A stretch of DNA of 64,000 bases, taken from positions 1-64,000 of the forward strand of contig NZ_LIQZ01000036.1 in NCBI RefSeq assembly GCF_001418655.1, read 5' to 3'. Made by a program: the position numbers and the translations under genes. The notes beneath the pieces were generated by a model. The model searched no databases. It worked only from the letters and a program-made list of their open reading frames with translations, and was not told the origin of the DNA. This DNA is from Streptomyces phaeochromogenes. GTDB lineage: Bacteria > Actinomycetota > Actinomycetes > Streptomycetales > Streptomycetaceae. Below are positions 1-8,778 of this stretch, piece by piece (within the stretch, counting starts at the first letter, position 1; each line of letters begins with the position of its first letter).

Positions 1-150
1 CAGGAACGGGATGGGACGGGTAGGGGCGGCGGGGGCGAAGAAACCCCCGGGAATGCACCCCCGTTCCCGAAGGTTGCCCACCCCGGGGGCCGAGAAGCGA
101 ACGGGCGTACCCTGGTGTACGCCGAAGAATCGAAGCTACAGGGAGCCGAT

Positions 151-1116
151 GTGTCCGCAGTCGCACCCGACGGACGCAAGATGCTGCGCCTGGAGGTCCG
201 GAACGCCCAGACCCCCATCGAGCGCAAGCCCGAGTGGATCAAGACCCGGGCGAAAATGGGCCCCGAGTACACGAAGATGCAGAACCTCGTGAAGAGCGAG
301 GGCCTGCACACGGTCTGCCAGGAAGCGGGCTGTCCCAACATCTACGAGTGCTGGGAAGACCGCGAGGCCACGTTCCTCATCGGCGGCGACCAGTGCACGA
401 GGCGCTGCGACTTCTGCCAGATCGACACGGGCAAGCCCGAGGCCCTGGACCGCGACGAGCCCCGCCGCGTGGGCGAGTCCGTGGTCACCATGGACCTCAA
501 CTACGCGACCATCACGGGCGTCGCGCGCGACGACCTGGAGGACGGCGGCGCCTGGCTGTACGCCGAGACCGTGCGCCAGATCCACGCGCAGACGGCGAAC
601 CGCGAGAGCGGCCCCACCAAGGTCGAGCTCCTCGCCCCGGACTTCAACGCGGTCCCCGAGCAGCTGGCCGAGGTCTTCTCCTCCCGGCCGGAGGTGTTCG
701 CGCACAACGTCGAGACGGTCCCGCGCATCTTCAAGCGCATCCGCCCGGGCTTCCGCTACGAGCGCTCGCTGAAGGTCATCACGGACGCCCGCGACTACGG
801 TCTGGTCACGAAGTCGAACCTGATCCTCGGCATGGGCGAGACCCGCGAAGAGGTCAGCGAGGCCCTGCGCCAGCTCCACGAGGCCGGCTGCGAGCTCGTC
901 ACCATCACGCAGTACCTGCGGCCCACCGTGCGCCACCACCCCGTGGAGCGCTGGGTCAAGCCGCACGAGTTCGTCGAGCTGAAGGAGGAGGCCGACCAGA
1001 TCGGCTTCTCCGGAGTCATGTCGGGCCCGCTGGTCCGCTCCTCGTACCGCGCGGGCCGCCTGTACCAGATGGCGATCGAGAAGCGCGGCTCGTACGTCGC
1101 CTCGCAGGCCGTCTGA
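151..1116 (+). CDS. lipA: Lipoyl synthase LipA
   Basis: Cytosolic radical-SAM enzyme that inserts two sulfur atoms into octanoyl groups carried by the lipoyl domains of 2-oxoacid dehydrogenases and GcvH. The 321-residue product has both diagnostic cysteine sets: Cys56/Cys61/Cys67 (CX4CX5C, auxiliary cluster) and Cys82/Cys86/Cys89 (CX3CX2C, radical-SAM cluster). It also has the RSSY motif at residues 296-299 near the C-terminus. I chose GTG 151 because GGGAG lies just upstream and the protein then begins [10 protein letters not shown], as I recall for Streptomyces LipA; an in-frame ATG at 115 would add 12 residues. lipB normally sits just upstream and would be off the left edge. The identification is essentially certain. 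Confidence 0.97.
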   Translation: MSAVAPDGRKMLRLEVRNAQTPIERKPEWIKTRAKMGPEYTKMQNLVKSEGLHTVCQEAGCPNIYECWEDREATFLIGGDQCTRRCDFCQIDTGKPEALDRDEPRRVGESVVTMDLNYATITGVARDDLEDGGAWLYAETVRQIHAQTANRESGPTKVELLAPDFNAVPEQLAEVFSSRPEVFAHNVETVPRIFKRIRPGFRYERSLKVITDARDYGLVTKSNLILGMGETREEVSEALRQLHEAGCELVTITQYLRPTVRHHPVERWVKPHEFVELKEEADQIGFSGVMSGPLVRSSYRAGRLYQMAIEKRGSYVASQAV

Positions 1117-1419
1117 GGCGAGGCGGGAGGGGGTCGCGCGACACGTTGCGCGACCTGCGGGATGGCACGCAGTGCCACCCTCGGCGTGTGAATCCGAGCA
1201 CAAGCAACTACCCACCGGTAGTGGCCCATACGACGCGGTCCTGACCGTCCCCGCAGATGGGGACCCCATCAGGGCCGCGTCAGTGTTTTCGGCCCGCGCA
1301 TCAAGGCTTCATTGGCGTTTGACCGGTCGGTCACGCCCTGGTAACACCATTCAGTGACCCTGGTCTTACGCCACGTAGAGCCCTAGCCAGAGCCGCCATC
1401 CCGAGGGGGGACCTCCACC
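1117..1419. other. Intergenic region lipA to 66-aa gene
   Basis: About 300 bp without a supportable gene. It holds the weak hairpin described separately. It also holds a possible promoter for the next gene: TTGACC at 1319-1324, then after 17 bp TAACAC at 1342-1347, which is a good -35 and a poor -10. I see no further structure. Confidence 0.4.
1133..1154 (+). terminator. Weak candidate hairpin after lipA
   Basis: Inverted repeat GTCGCGC (1133-1139) and GCGCGAC (1148-1154) around an 8-nt loop, 17 nt after the lipA stop. There is no T-tract. It could be an L-shaped actinobacterial terminator. Confidence 0.4.
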
Positions 1420-1620
1420 ATGCAGACCGCACCCGTACGCGCCACACCGATTCCGTCGTTCGGCGATGCACTCCGTGCCGTCGAGTCGCTGCTCCTGAGC
1501 AGCGGCCAGCGCACCGCCCGCCGCAACGCCTGGACCTCCGTCCTGGAGGACCGCCGCCGCGCCAAGGACCGCGTCGAGGCACAGCTCGTCATCGAGAAGA
1601 GCCTCAGCGGCCGTCACTGA
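1420..1620 (+). CDS. Small conserved Streptomyces protein, 66 aa, function unknown
   Basis: I do not recognise a domain. The product is 66 residues, basic and predicted mainly helical, with an Arg-rich middle (GQRTARRNAW, EDRRRAKDR) and no Cys, signal peptide or membrane segment. The ATG at 1420 is preceded by a purine-rich GGGGGGACC stretch at a suitable distance for ribosome binding. It lies between lipA and the DUF4191 gene on the same strand. From memory, an ORF of this size occupies the same place in S. coelicolor, which argues that it is real. The function cannot be inferred from sequence. Confidence 0.75.
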   Translation: MQTAPVRATPIPSFGDALRAVESLLLSSGQRTARRNAWTSVLEDRRRAKDRVEAQLVIEKSLSGRH

Positions 1621-1677
1621 GCCGCCGACCCGGCACCGCCGTCGTCGGCACTTCCCACGCCACGTAGACTTCACGGC

Positions 1678-2379
1678 ATGGCGAGGAAGGAATCCGCAGC
1701 GGACGCTGCGAACCCCGGGCGACTCAAGCAGATCGCCCTGACTTACAAGATGACCCGCAAGGCCGACAAGATGATCGGTCTTGTACTCGCGGCTGTCGGA
1801 ATCGGCACCCTCGGTGTCTTTCTCGCGATCGGCTTCTTGATCGGTCACCCGATCTATCTCGGCATTCTCGGCCTCCTGCTCGCCTTCCTCGCGTCGGCGA
1901 TCGTCTTCGGACGCCGGGCCGAGCGTGCGGCGTTCGGGCAGATGGAGGGCCAGCCGGGTGCAGCCGCCGCGGTGCTCGACAACGTCGGACGCGGCTGGAC
2001 GACCACCCCGGCCGTGGCGATGAACCGCAGCCAGGACGTGGTCCACCGGGCCGTCGGCAAGGCCGGCATCGTCCTGGTCGCCGAGGGCAACCCGAACCGG
2101 GTGAAGAGCCTGCTGGCCGCCGAGAAGAAGAAGATGGCCCGCATCGTCGCGGACGTGCCAGTGCACGACATCCTCGTCGGCACGGGCGAGGGCCAGGTCG
2201 AGCTCAAGAAGCTCCGCACGACGATGCTGAAGCTGCCCCGCGTCCTGTCCGGCCCCCAGGTCACCGCGACCAACGACCGGCTGCGCGCACTCGGCGACCT
2301 CATGTCGAACATGCCCCTCCCGAAGGGCCCGATGCCCAAGGGAATGCGGATGCCGCGCGGCGGCCCCAAGATGCGCTGA
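1678..2379 (+). CDS. DUF4191 domain integral membrane protein
   Basis: A 233-residue actinobacterial membrane protein of the DUF4191 family, role unknown. After a basic cytoplasmic N-terminus there are two adjacent hydrophobic helices at about residues 33-55 and 58-77. The rest is a soluble basic domain of about 150 residues, ending in a Pro/Gly/Met-rich tail (MPLPKGPMPKGMRM). The ATG at 1678 has no strong Shine-Dalgarno sequence. The gene is followed by a long palindrome that separates it from the convergent RDD gene. Family members sit next to lipA/lipB in many actinobacteria, but I know of no demonstrated functional link. Confidence 0.88.
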   Translation: MARKESAADAANPGRLKQIALTYKMTRKADKMIGLVLAAVGIGTLGVFLAIGFLIGHPIYLGILGLLLAFLASAIVFGRRAERAAFGQMEGQPGAAAAVLDNVGRGWTTTPAVAMNRSQDVVHRAVGKAGIVLVAEGNPNRVKSLLAAEKKKMARIVADVPVHDILVGTGEGQVELKKLRTTMLKLPRVLSGPQVTATNDRLRALGDLMSNMPLPKGPMPKGMRMPRGGPKMR

Positions 2380-2409
2380 CACACTCCCGTACGACGAAGA
2401 CGCACTCCG

Positions 2410-2443
2410 CGTACGACGATGGGGGCGCCCCCATCGTCGTACG
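2410..2443. terminator. Perfect 34-bp palindrome, bidirectional terminator
   Basis: CGTACGACGATGGGGGC (2410-2426) is followed directly by its exact reverse complement (2427-2443). It lies between the convergent DUF4191 and RDD genes, so it can form a very stable hairpin in either transcript. Confidence 0.8.
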
Positions 2444-2445
2444 GA

Positions 2446-2514
2446 CCGGGATCCGTCAGATCTACCGGCCGGGACCTGTCAGAGCCATCGGCCGGGATCC
2501 GTCAGATCCTGACC
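2446..2514. repeat. Three tandem 23-bp repeats overlapping the RDD stop codon
   Basis: Units beginning CCGGGA at 2446, 2469 and 2492. Units 1 and 3 share CCGGGATCCGTCAGATC; unit 2 is diverged. The third unit contains the TGA (2502-2504) and last codons of the minus-strand RDD gene, so the array looks like duplication of a gene 3' end. Confidence 0.75.
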
Positions 2515-2969
2515 TCGACCGTGCGGGCCAGGCGGTCGTGCAGGCCCCTGCCGTCGCGGTCCCAGATCAGGGCCGGGAGGGCGACGCACAGGAGGGCCGT
2601 GCGCAGGAGGGCGCGGAGCGGGTTGACCGTGCCGGTGTCCAGGGCGAGCACCCGGAGGCCGAACAGCCGCTTGCCCGGGGTGAAGCCGAGCGTGCCGACG
2701 GTCAGGACGCTCACGACGAAGAAGACTGCCAGCGCCCAGTTGCCCGTCGCCTGGCCGTAGCCGTCGGTGATCAGGCCGTATGCGATCAAGAGGCAAAGGC
2801 CCCAGTCGACGGCGAGGGCGCCCAGACGCCTCCCCGGGCGGGCGATCGAGCCGGGGCCCGACTCGGGCAGACCCAGCTGCTCGCCGCGGTATCCGAAGTC
2901 GGCACCGGCTTCTTCCGCGGCTGCGCGGGGTCCGGAGAGCCACGATCCGATTGCTTGCCTGTTGTCCAC
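2502..2969 (-). CDS. RDD family membrane protein
   Basis: Small RDD-family integral membrane protein, 155 residues from the chosen start; the transported or bound partner is unknown. The family signature is visible: Arg47-Arg48 and Asp55 in the first hydrophobic helix, the GFTPGKRLFGLRV loop, and HDRLART near the C-terminus. Membrane segments run at about residues 49-66, 78-96 and 116-136. I chose GTG 2969 because the protein then starts MDNRQAIGSWLSGPR, the N-terminus I recall for Streptomyces homologues; an in-frame upstream start at 2999 would add 10 residues. It is convergent with the DUF4191 gene and divergent from glnA. Confidence in family is high, in start moderate. Confidence 0.85.
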   Translation of the reverse strand: MDNRQAIGSWLSGPRAAAEEAGADFGYRGEQLGLPESGPGSIARPGRRLGALAVDWGLCLLIAYGLITDGYGQATGNWALAVFFVVSVLTVGTLGFTPGKRLFGLRVLALDTGTVNPLRALLRTALLCVALPALIWDRDGRGLHDRLARTVEVRI

Positions 2970-3032
2970 CCGTCCACGGTACTGCGCCCGTTTTGGCACG
3001 CGTACAGGTGGGGTGTTCCCGGCCCGGTCCGG

Positions 3033-3070
3033 TTAACTTGGGCGAAACAAATGGGTCACGCTTGAGAAAT
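3033..3070 (+). promoter_or_regulatory. GlnR binding site upstream of glnA
   Basis: Four 5-mers at exact 11-bp spacing: TTAAC (3033-3037), GAAAC (3044-3048), GTCAC (3055-3059) and GAAAT (3066-3070). This matches the published actinobacterial GlnR a-b-a-b arrangement (gTnAC-n6-GaAAc, twice). It lies about 100 bp before the glnA start. GlnR activates glnA under nitrogen limitation. Confidence 0.9.
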
Positions 3071-3168
3071 CACCCGTCCCTAAGGTCGGGCTCAGCGTGT
3101 GCCACCGCACTGGCCGCACGAACGAACTACCACCCCGGTCCACAGTGAGCGGGAGTAGGAGGAGCTGG

Positions 3169-4578
3169 ATGTTCCAGAACGCCGACGAGGCCAAGAAGTT
3201 CATCAAGGACGAAGACGTCAAGTTCGTCGACGTCCGCTTCTGTGACCTGCCGGGTGTGATGCAGCACTTCACCCTGCCGGCAGAGGCCTTCGACCCGACC
3301 GAGGAACTGGCCTTCGACGGCTCCTCCATCCGCGGCTTCCAGGCCATCCACGAGTCCGACATGGCGCTCCGCGCCGACCTGTCCACCGCGCGCGTCGACC
3401 CCTTCCGCCGCGACAAGACGGTCAACATCAACTTCTTCATCCACGACCCGATCACGGGCGAGCAGTACTCCCGTGACCCGCGCAACGTGGCGAAGAAGGC
3501 GGAGGCGTACCTCGCGTCGACCGGCATCGCCGACACCGCGTACTTCGGCCCCGAGGCCGAGTTCTACGTCTTCGACAGCGTGCGCTTCGAGACCAAGTCG
3601 AACGAGGCCTTCTACCACATCGACTCCGAGGCGGGCGCCTGGAACACCGGTGCGCGTGAGGACAACCGCGGCTACAAGGTCCGCTACAAGGGCGGTTACT
3701 TCCCGACCCCGCCGGTCGACCACTTCGCCGACCTTCGTGCCGAGATCTCCCTGGAGCTGGCCAAGTCCGGCCTCCAGGTCGAGCGCCAGCACCACGAGGT
3801 GGGAACCGCCGGCCAGGCCGAGATCAACTACAAGTTCAACACGCTGCTCGCCGCGGCCGACGACCTCCAGCTCTTCAAGTACATCGTGAAGAACGTCGCC
3901 TGGCGCAACGGCAAGACCGCGACCTTCATGCCGAAGCCGATCTTCGGTGACAACGGCTCGGGCATGCACGTCCACCAGTCGCTGTGGACGAACGGCGACC
4001 CGCTGTTCTACGACGAGGCCGGTTACGCGGGCCTGTCGGACACCGCCCGCTACTACATCGGCGGCATCCTCAAGCACGCCCCGTCGCTGCTGGCCTTCAC
4101 CAACCCGACGGTGAACTCCTACCACCGCCTGGTCCCGGGCTTCGAGGCCCCGATCAACCTGGTCTACTCGCAGCGCAACCGCTCCGCGGCCATGCGTATC
4201 CCGATCACGGGCTCGAACCCGAAGGCCAAGCGCGTCGAGTTCCGCGCGCCCGACTCCTCCGGCAACCCGTACCTCGCCTTCTCGGCGCTGCTGCTCGCGG
4301 GCCTCGACGGCATCAAGAACAAGGTCGAGCCGGCCGAGCCGATCGACAAGGACCTCTACGAGCTGGCCCCCGAGGAGCACGCGGGCGTCGCCCAGGTCCC
4401 GACCTCCCTCCCGGCCGTCCTGGACCGCCTCGAGGCCGACCACGAGTTCCTGCTCGCGGGCGACGTCTTCACGCCGGACCTGATCGAGACGTGGATCGAC
4501 TACAAGCGCACGAACGAGATCGCTCCGCTGCAGCTGCGTCCGCACCCGCACGAGTTCGAGCTGTACTACGACGTGTGA
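3169..4578 (+). CDS. glnA: Glutamine synthetase type I (GSI-beta)
   Basis: Main glutamine synthetase, a cytosolic dodecamer forming glutamine from glutamate, ammonia and ATP. The 469 residues equal the usual actinobacterial GlnA length. Visible motifs are the N-terminal beta-grasp segment, the active-site [18 protein letters not shown], and the arginine segment [13 protein letters not shown]. Tyr397 lies in [11 protein letters not shown], exactly the residue adenylylated by GlnE, which is encoded about 39 kb away. ATG 3169 is preceded by AGGAGG at a 5-nt spacing. Longer in-frame starts lack support. The gene has its own GlnR site upstream and a strong hairpin downstream, so it is probably monocistronic and nitrogen controlled. 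Confidence 0.98.
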   Translation: MFQNADEAKKFIKDEDVKFVDVRFCDLPGVMQHFTLPAEAFDPTEELAFDGSSIRGFQAIHESDMALRADLSTARVDPFRRDKTVNINFFIHDPITGEQYSRDPRNVAKKAEAYLASTGIADTAYFGPEAEFYVFDSVRFETKSNEAFYHIDSEAGAWNTGAREDNRGYKVRYKGGYFPTPPVDHFADLRAEISLELAKSGLQVERQHHEVGTAGQAEINYKFNTLLAAADDLQLFKYIVKNVAWRNGKTATFMPKPIFGDNGSGMHVHQSLWTNGDPLFYDEAGYAGLSDTARYYIGGILKHAPSLLAFTNPTVNSYHRLVPGFEAPINLVYSQRNRSAAMRIPITGSNPKAKRVEFRAPDSSGNPYLAFSALLLAGLDGIKNKVEPAEPIDKDLYELAPEEHAGVAQVPTSLPAVLDRLEADHEFLLAGDVFTPDLIETWIDYKRTNEIAPLQLRPHPHEFELYYDV

Positions 4579-4638
4579 TCGACTCCGTGACCGACACGTA
4601 CGCGTAGCGCGTCACGGCTGACGAACAGCTGACGAACG

Positions 4639-4674
4639 AAGCCCTGTCACCGCCCTCGGGCAGTGACAGGGCTT
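4639..4674 (+). terminator. Rho-independent terminator of glnA
   Basis: AAGCCCTGTCAC (4639-4650) pairs perfectly with GTGACAGGGCTT (4663-4674) over a 12-nt loop, followed by TGTCGTTCTTT. It lies 61 nt after the glnA stop. Confidence 0.88.
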
Positions 4675-4775
4675 TGTCGTTCTTTGCCTGGTGGAGGGCC
4701 GATCCAGATCAATTCGTGGAAAGGCCCGGGTGCACACTGGAATCGGGACGAGTGCCCGATTTCGAGGTGATCGAT

Positions 4776-5711
4776 ATGCAGAGCCGCTTCCGGGCCGACC
4801 GGGGACTGACCGCGCGGATGGGCATCACGTTGTTCCTGCTCGGGCTGCTGTACGTGGCCTTCGTGGCCGTGCTGATCGTGCTGCTGAAGTCCTGGGTGCT
4901 GGTCGTGGTCATCGCCGCGGCGCTGCTCGGCGCGCAGTACTGGTTCTCGGACCGGATCGCGCTGTACGCGATGCACGGGCGGGTCGTCGAGCGCGAGGAG
5001 TATCCGCAGCTGCACGGGGTCATCGACCGGCTCTGCGCGACCGCCGACATGCCGAAGCCCGTGGTCGCCGTCTCCGACATGGAGATGCCGAACGCCTTCG
5101 CCACCGGGCGCAACGCCGACCACGCCGCCATCTGCGTCACGACCGGGCTGCTGCGCCGCCTCGACCCGGCCGAGCTGGAGGGCGTACTCGCCCATGAGCT
5201 GTCGCATGTGGCGCACCGCGATGTCGCGGTGATCACGGTGGCCTCGTTCCTGGGCGTGCTCGCCGGGTTGGTCGTGCGCTTCACCCTCTACTCGCAGGTG
5301 TTCGGCGGGCGGGGGCGCAAGGACCAGAACACGGTCGTCGTCCTGATGACGGTGATGGCGGTGTCCGCGGCCGTCTACGCGCTCAGCTTCCTGCTGATCC
5401 GGGCCCTGTCCCGGTACCGCGAGATGGCCGCCGACCGGGCCGGGGCCATGCTCACAGGGCGTCCTTCGGCGCTGGCCTCCGCGCTGACCAAGCTGACCGG
5501 GGACATCGCGAAGATCCCCACGCGTGATCTGCGGACCGCGCAGGCCTTCAACGCCTTCTACTTCACGCCCGCGTTCGGTGCCGCGCCGGGTGCCCAGCGG
5601 TACTTCTCGTCCCTGCTGTCGACGCACCCGAGCCTGGAGGACCGGCTTGATCAACTCGGCCGTATCTCCAGCGAGTTGGGCGAGGCGCCGGCCCCCGGGA
5701 AGGCGGGCTGA
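4776..5711 (+). CDS. htpX: HtpX-type membrane zinc metalloprotease (M48)
   Basis: Membrane-embedded M48 protease thought to remove damaged membrane proteins. In 311 residues it has two N-terminal helices (about 16-53), the zinc motif HELSH at 140-144 with His140, Glu141 and His144, and a third ligand candidate Glu216 in REMAADRAG. Two further helices lie at about 152-172 and 186-210. ATG 4776 is preceded by GAGGTGAT as ribosome site. The next gene, PspAB-like, starts 2 nt after this stop, so the two form one transcriptional unit. That supports a role in envelope stress through the phage-shock-protein network. The HtpX label is by family resemblance. Confidence 0.9.
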   Translation: MQSRFRADRGLTARMGITLFLLGLLYVAFVAVLIVLLKSWVLVVVIAAALLGAQYWFSDRIALYAMHGRVVEREEYPQLHGVIDRLCATADMPKPVVAVSDMEMPNAFATGRNADHAAICVTTGLLRRLDPAELEGVLAHELSHVAHRDVAVITVASFLGVLAGLVVRFTLYSQVFGGRGRKDQNTVVVLMTVMAVSAAVYALSFLLIRALSRYREMAADRAGAMLTGRPSALASALTKLTGDIAKIPTRDLRTAQAFNAFYFTPAFGAAPGAQRYFSSLLSTHPSLEDRLDQLGRISSELGEAPAPGKAG

Positions 5712-5713
5712 GC

Positions 5714-6292
5714 ATGGGGTTCCTCGACATCCTCCTCGGCCGCAGCAGGCCCGTCGCGCCCGATCTCGACCAGCTCTTCGGGCTGCCGTCGGCCGCCGTG
5801 ACGCTGGAGGCGGTGGCCGGGTTCACACCGACCGGGCACGGCTCGGTGTGCTTCGCGTCCGTCGAGGGGGCCGCCTTCGACGACGTACGGGAGGAAGTGC
5901 GGGAGCTGATCGACGCGGACTCGGAGCCGCCGGTGGAGGTGAGCCGGGACGACTACGGGTACACCTGGCTGGTGTCGCGGCGGGAGCCGGACGATCTGCC
6001 CGCGCTCGTCGGTGATCTGCACGCGGTGAACAGCACGCTGGAGGGCAGCGGTTTCGGCCCGCAACTGCTGTGCTCGGTGGTCGGGTTCCACCACGGCGAC
6101 GGGCGGCGGCTCGGGCTCGTCTATCTCTACAAGCGCGGGACCTTCTACCCGTTCGCGCCGCTGCCCGGTGACGGCCAGCGGCGCGACAACGCGCTGGAGC
6201 TGCAGGTCAGGGCCGCCCTCGGGAACGACCTGCGGGTGGAGCAGGACCTGGGCCGATGGTTCCCGCTGTGGGGAGCGCCGGGCCTGGGCTAG
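5714..6292 (+). CDS. PspA-associated protein PspAB-like
   Basis: A 192-residue soluble protein with no Cys-rich motif, signal peptide or membrane helix. I recognise it as the actinobacterial PspA-associated protein PspAB, usually encoded directly after HtpX. Recognisable stretches are the start MGFLDILLGRSRP and VSRDDYGYTWLVSRRE in the middle. The start codon is 2 nt after the htpX stop, so translation is probably coupled. Its biochemical role is unknown; family context links it to PspA and membrane stress. The name rests on context plus remembered similarity and would need a profile search to confirm. Confidence 0.8.
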   Translation: MGFLDILLGRSRPVAPDLDQLFGLPSAAVTLEAVAGFTPTGHGSVCFASVEGAAFDDVREEVRELIDADSEPPVEVSRDDYGYTWLVSRREPDDLPALVGDLHAVNSTLEGSGFGPQLLCSVVGFHHGDGRRLGLVYLYKRGTFYPFAPLPGDGQRRDNALELQVRAALGNDLRVEQDLGRWFPLWGAPGLG

Positions 6293-6318
6293 CCGCTCCT
6301 CCCGTCGGGCCAGTTCCG

Positions 6319-6618
6319 CTAGTTCCGCTTCTGGCGGGTCATCCAGGGACGCTCGCGGCGGTAGCGGCGCTCCCACCTGGCCTGCTGGTCACGGCGCTGG
6401 CGGTACGCGCGGTAGTCGTTGTCGCCGCGCGCCGACGAACCCGACGAGCCGGCCGGACCCGAGGGGCCGCGGGGCGACGAGGAGCCCGTCGTCCCCTGGC
6501 CGGTGCGGCCGTAGCGGAAGTGCAGGTACAGCAGGGCGGCCCCGGCGAACCACCAGAGCGGGTTGTTGAAACCGAGGACGACCAGAGCGAGGATCGCCAA
6601 AATGATCAAGGTACCCAT
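6319..6618 (-). CDS. Small single-span membrane protein, 99 aa
   Basis: Unrecognised 99-residue protein. It starts with one hydrophobic helix (residues 3-19, with a second weak hydrophobic stretch to about 35), then a Gly/Ser/Pro-rich linker, then an Arg-rich tail with YRQRRD and ERRYRRERP. It is probably a type I or hairpin membrane protein with a basic cytoplasmic tail. ATG 6618 is preceded by AAGGAG at 6-nt spacing, which fixes the start. It converges on the HtpX-PspAB unit and diverges from the AlkZ-like gene. Confidence 0.75.
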   Translation of the reverse strand: MGTLIILAILALVVLGFNNPLWWFAGAALLYLHFRYGRTGQGTTGSSSPRGPSGPAGSSGSSARGDNDYRAYRQRRDQQARWERRYRRERPWMTRQKRN

Positions 6619-6907
6619 GATGGGTCTCCTTGTGCGTGGGTGGTGGGACCTTGAGATGTCCGACGCGGCGCTGGGGGCGGGCACCCGTCCGTCGGTGCGT
6701 TGAGAGTAGCCCTCAGGATGCCGGGTGATGCCTGTCCGACGGAAACGAATAACGCCAGCCTTCGAGGGCCAACGCTCACAGAACTCCTGAAGTCGAACAA
6801 AATCGGCACTCGGAGCGAGAATCCTGGGGTGGGGCCGGGACAGGACTCCGGGACAGGACAGTGCAAGGCGCGGCAGGGCAGGGCTACGGAGCGGCACAGG
6901 GGGTCGA

Positions 6908-8092
6908 GTGAGCGGACAGTTGCGGTACATCGAGGTGGCGGAGCGGCGGGCCCGGCTGGCCGTCGGGCAGCGGCTGGCCGGGGCCGCGCGGGCGGACTCG
7001 CCGGAGGAGGTCGCGGAGTCGCTGGTGGCGCTGCACGGGACGGATCCCGCGAGCGTCTTCCTCGCCGTGGGCGCACGCCTGGCGGACGCGGCGAAGACCG
7101 TGCCGGAGACGGAGCGCGCGCTGTACGAGGACCGGACGCTGGTGCGGATGCACGGCATGCGGCACACCGTGTTCGTGTTCCCCACCGGGCTCGTACCGGT
7201 CGTGCACGCCTCCACCGGGCTCACCGTCGCCGCGCGGGCACGGGCCGCGCTGATCAAGGACATGGCCAAGGCGGGGGCACCGGACGCGGAGTGGCTCGCG
7301 GAGGTGGAGGCGTCGGCGCTGGCCGCGCTGGCCCGCCGCGGGGAGGCCACCGCCGTCGAACTGGCCCAGGACGAGCCCCGGTTGAGGGAACAGTTCGTCT
7401 ACGCGGCGGGGAAGAGCTACGAGGGTGTGCACACCGTCTCCTCGCGGCTGTGGAGGGTGCTGGGCGTCGAGGGCCGGGTCGTACGGGGACGGCCACTGGG
7501 CTCGTGGACGTCCACGCAGTTCCGGTGGGCGGTGGCCCCTCCCTCCCCCGAACTGCCGGTCGCCGAGGCCCAGTCGGAGCTGGTGCGGCGGTGGCTCGCC
7601 GCGTGCGGGCCGGCCACGGAGGCGGACCTGAAGTGGTGGACGGGCTGGAAGGTCAGTGACGTACGCGCCGCACTCAAGGCGGTCGGGGCGGTGACCGTGT
7701 CGGTGGACGAGGGCGTCGGATACGTCCTCGCCGACGCCGTGGAGCCGGTCGGGGCGGTCGAGCCGTGGGCCGCGCTGCTGCCCGGCCTGGATCCGACGGC
7801 GATGGGCTGGCAGGAGCGGGACTGGTACTGCCCGCCGGAGCTGCGGTCCGCGCTCTTCGACCGCAGCGGGAACATCGGGCCCACCGTGTGGTGGGACGGG
7901 CGGATCGTCGGCGGGTGGGCCCAGCGGCCCGACGGCGAGATCGCCTGGCGGCTGCTGGACACCGAGGGTGTGGGCCGCGAGGCGCGGACGTCGATCGAGG
8001 CGGAGGCCGCGCGGCTGCACGCCTGGGTGGGCCCGACCAGGGTGACACCGCGCTTCCGGACGCCGCTGGAACGGGAGTTGGCGGCGGCCTGA
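6908..8092 (+). CDS. Winged-helix HTH_42 / AlkZ-like DNA-binding protein
   Basis: A 394-residue protein of the HTH_42 (winged-helix DNA-binding, AlkZ-like) superfamily, whose studied members are DNA glycosylases that unhook crosslinks or alkylated bases. Tandem winged-helix regions are suggested around SRLWRVLGVEGRVVRG and ATEADLKWWTGWK, and the C-terminal domain contains LLPGLDPTAMGWQERDWY. At the usual position of the catalytic QxQ of AlkZ this protein reads His43-Gly44-Thr45 (ALHGTDPAS), so glycosylase activity cannot be assumed. The start is GTG 6908 with weak ribosome-site evidence. It stands alone, ending before a convergent terminator. Confidence 0.8.
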   Translation: MSGQLRYIEVAERRARLAVGQRLAGAARADSPEEVAESLVALHGTDPASVFLAVGARLADAAKTVPETERALYEDRTLVRMHGMRHTVFVFPTGLVPVVHASTGLTVAARARAALIKDMAKAGAPDAEWLAEVEASALAALARRGEATAVELAQDEPRLREQFVYAAGKSYEGVHTVSSRLWRVLGVEGRVVRGRPLGSWTSTQFRWAVAPPSPELPVAEAQSELVRRWLAACGPATEADLKWWTGWKVSDVRAALKAVGAVTVSVDEGVGYVLADAVEPVGAVEPWAALLPGLDPTAMGWQERDWYCPPELRSALFDRSGNIGPTVWWDGRIVGGWAQRPDGEIAWRLLDTEGVGREARTSIEAEAARLHAWVGPTRVTPRFRTPLERELAAA

Positions 8093-8147
8093 CGCCGGGA
8101 GTCATCGCAGCCCCGACTCGTCGCACACCGAAGGGCGGCCACGACCC

Positions 8148-8183
8148 GGTGCGCCGCCCGCCCCGACGAACGGGCGGCGCACC
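8148..8183. terminator. Bidirectional terminator
   Basis: GGTGCGCCGCCCG (8148-8160) pairs perfectly with CGGGCGGCGCACC (8171-8183) over a 10-nt loop, between convergent genes. Confidence 0.8.
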
Positions 8184-8193
8184 AGGCATGAGC

Positions 8194-8502
8194 TCAGCGG
8201 GCGTACCTCATCAGGGCTCGGACCATGTGGCACGTGGTGTCCGACGGCGGGTGGATCCCGACGAGTTGGGCCGTGCTGCGGATCTTCTCGTTGCGGGCCT
8301 GGTTCGGTACGTACACACCCGAGTCGAGGAGGGCGATCGCGAGTCGCATCGCCTTCAGACGGCGGTTGTGCGTCACGTACCAGTCGCGCGGGCGGCCCGG
8401 TGGCAGCGGGCGCTTCTCGACGGGCTCGTACGGCAGGTCGAGCAGGACCGCCCTCTTGGATGTGGACTGAGTGGGCAGCGGGCTGAGTGCGGCAGCGGGC
8501 AC
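8194..8502 (-). CDS. Conserved Streptomyces protein of unknown function, 102 aa
   Basis: I do not recognise a domain. The product is basic and soluble, with KRAVLLDLPYEPVEKRPLPPGRP, then DWYVTHNRRLKAMRLAIALLDSG, and a C-terminal helical segment ending HMVRALMRYAR. The ribosome site decides the start: AGGAGG directly abuts an ATG at 8508, too close to serve it, but is 6 nt from GTG 8502, so GTG is preferred (alternative adds two residues). A good promoter lies upstream at 8565-8592. The gene is monocistronic between a convergent terminator and an unrelated divergent gene. Confidence 0.72.
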   Translation of the reverse strand: MPAAALSPLPTQSTSKRAVLLDLPYEPVEKRPLPPGRPRDWYVTHNRRLKAMRLAIALLDSGVYVPNQARNEKIRSTAQLVGIHPPSDTTCHMVRALMRYAR

Positions 8503-8564
8503 AGGCATCCTCCTGTCGCGGTCAGGGAACCGTCCGGCCTCTCCGGCGGCCCCCTCGAACACTA

Positions 8565-8592
8565 CTTATAGTTTACCGGCCACCACTGACAA
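8565..8592 (-). promoter_or_regulatory. Sigma-70-type promoter for the 102-aa gene
   Basis: On the minus strand, TTGTCA (8592-8587), a 16-bp spacer, and TATAAG (8570-8565). Both hexamers are near consensus and the region is unusually A/T-rich for this genome. It predicts a leader of about 55 nt before GTG 8502. Confidence 0.6.
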
Positions 8593-8778
8593 TCAGCGAG
8601 CCCAGGACGTCCAGTAAATGCCCAGGTGGGCAAGGCAATTGGTGCCGTGTCACACATGGTTTGCGAGATGTGCGTGGGGCGGCGCCAATTCGAACAGAGC
8701 CACCCCCTCACCCGTCGTCGTTCTTGTCCCGGCGGCCGAGCTGTGGCTGACTGGCGATCCGGTCGAGGGGGAGGGTGC

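Noticed and set aside
2446..2514. CRISPR array
   Set aside because: Only three adjacent 23-bp units with no spacers between them, so it is a tandem repeat.
3127..4551. A long minus-strand frame within glnA
   Set aside because: It lies entirely within the well-conserved glnA and shows no family resemblance.
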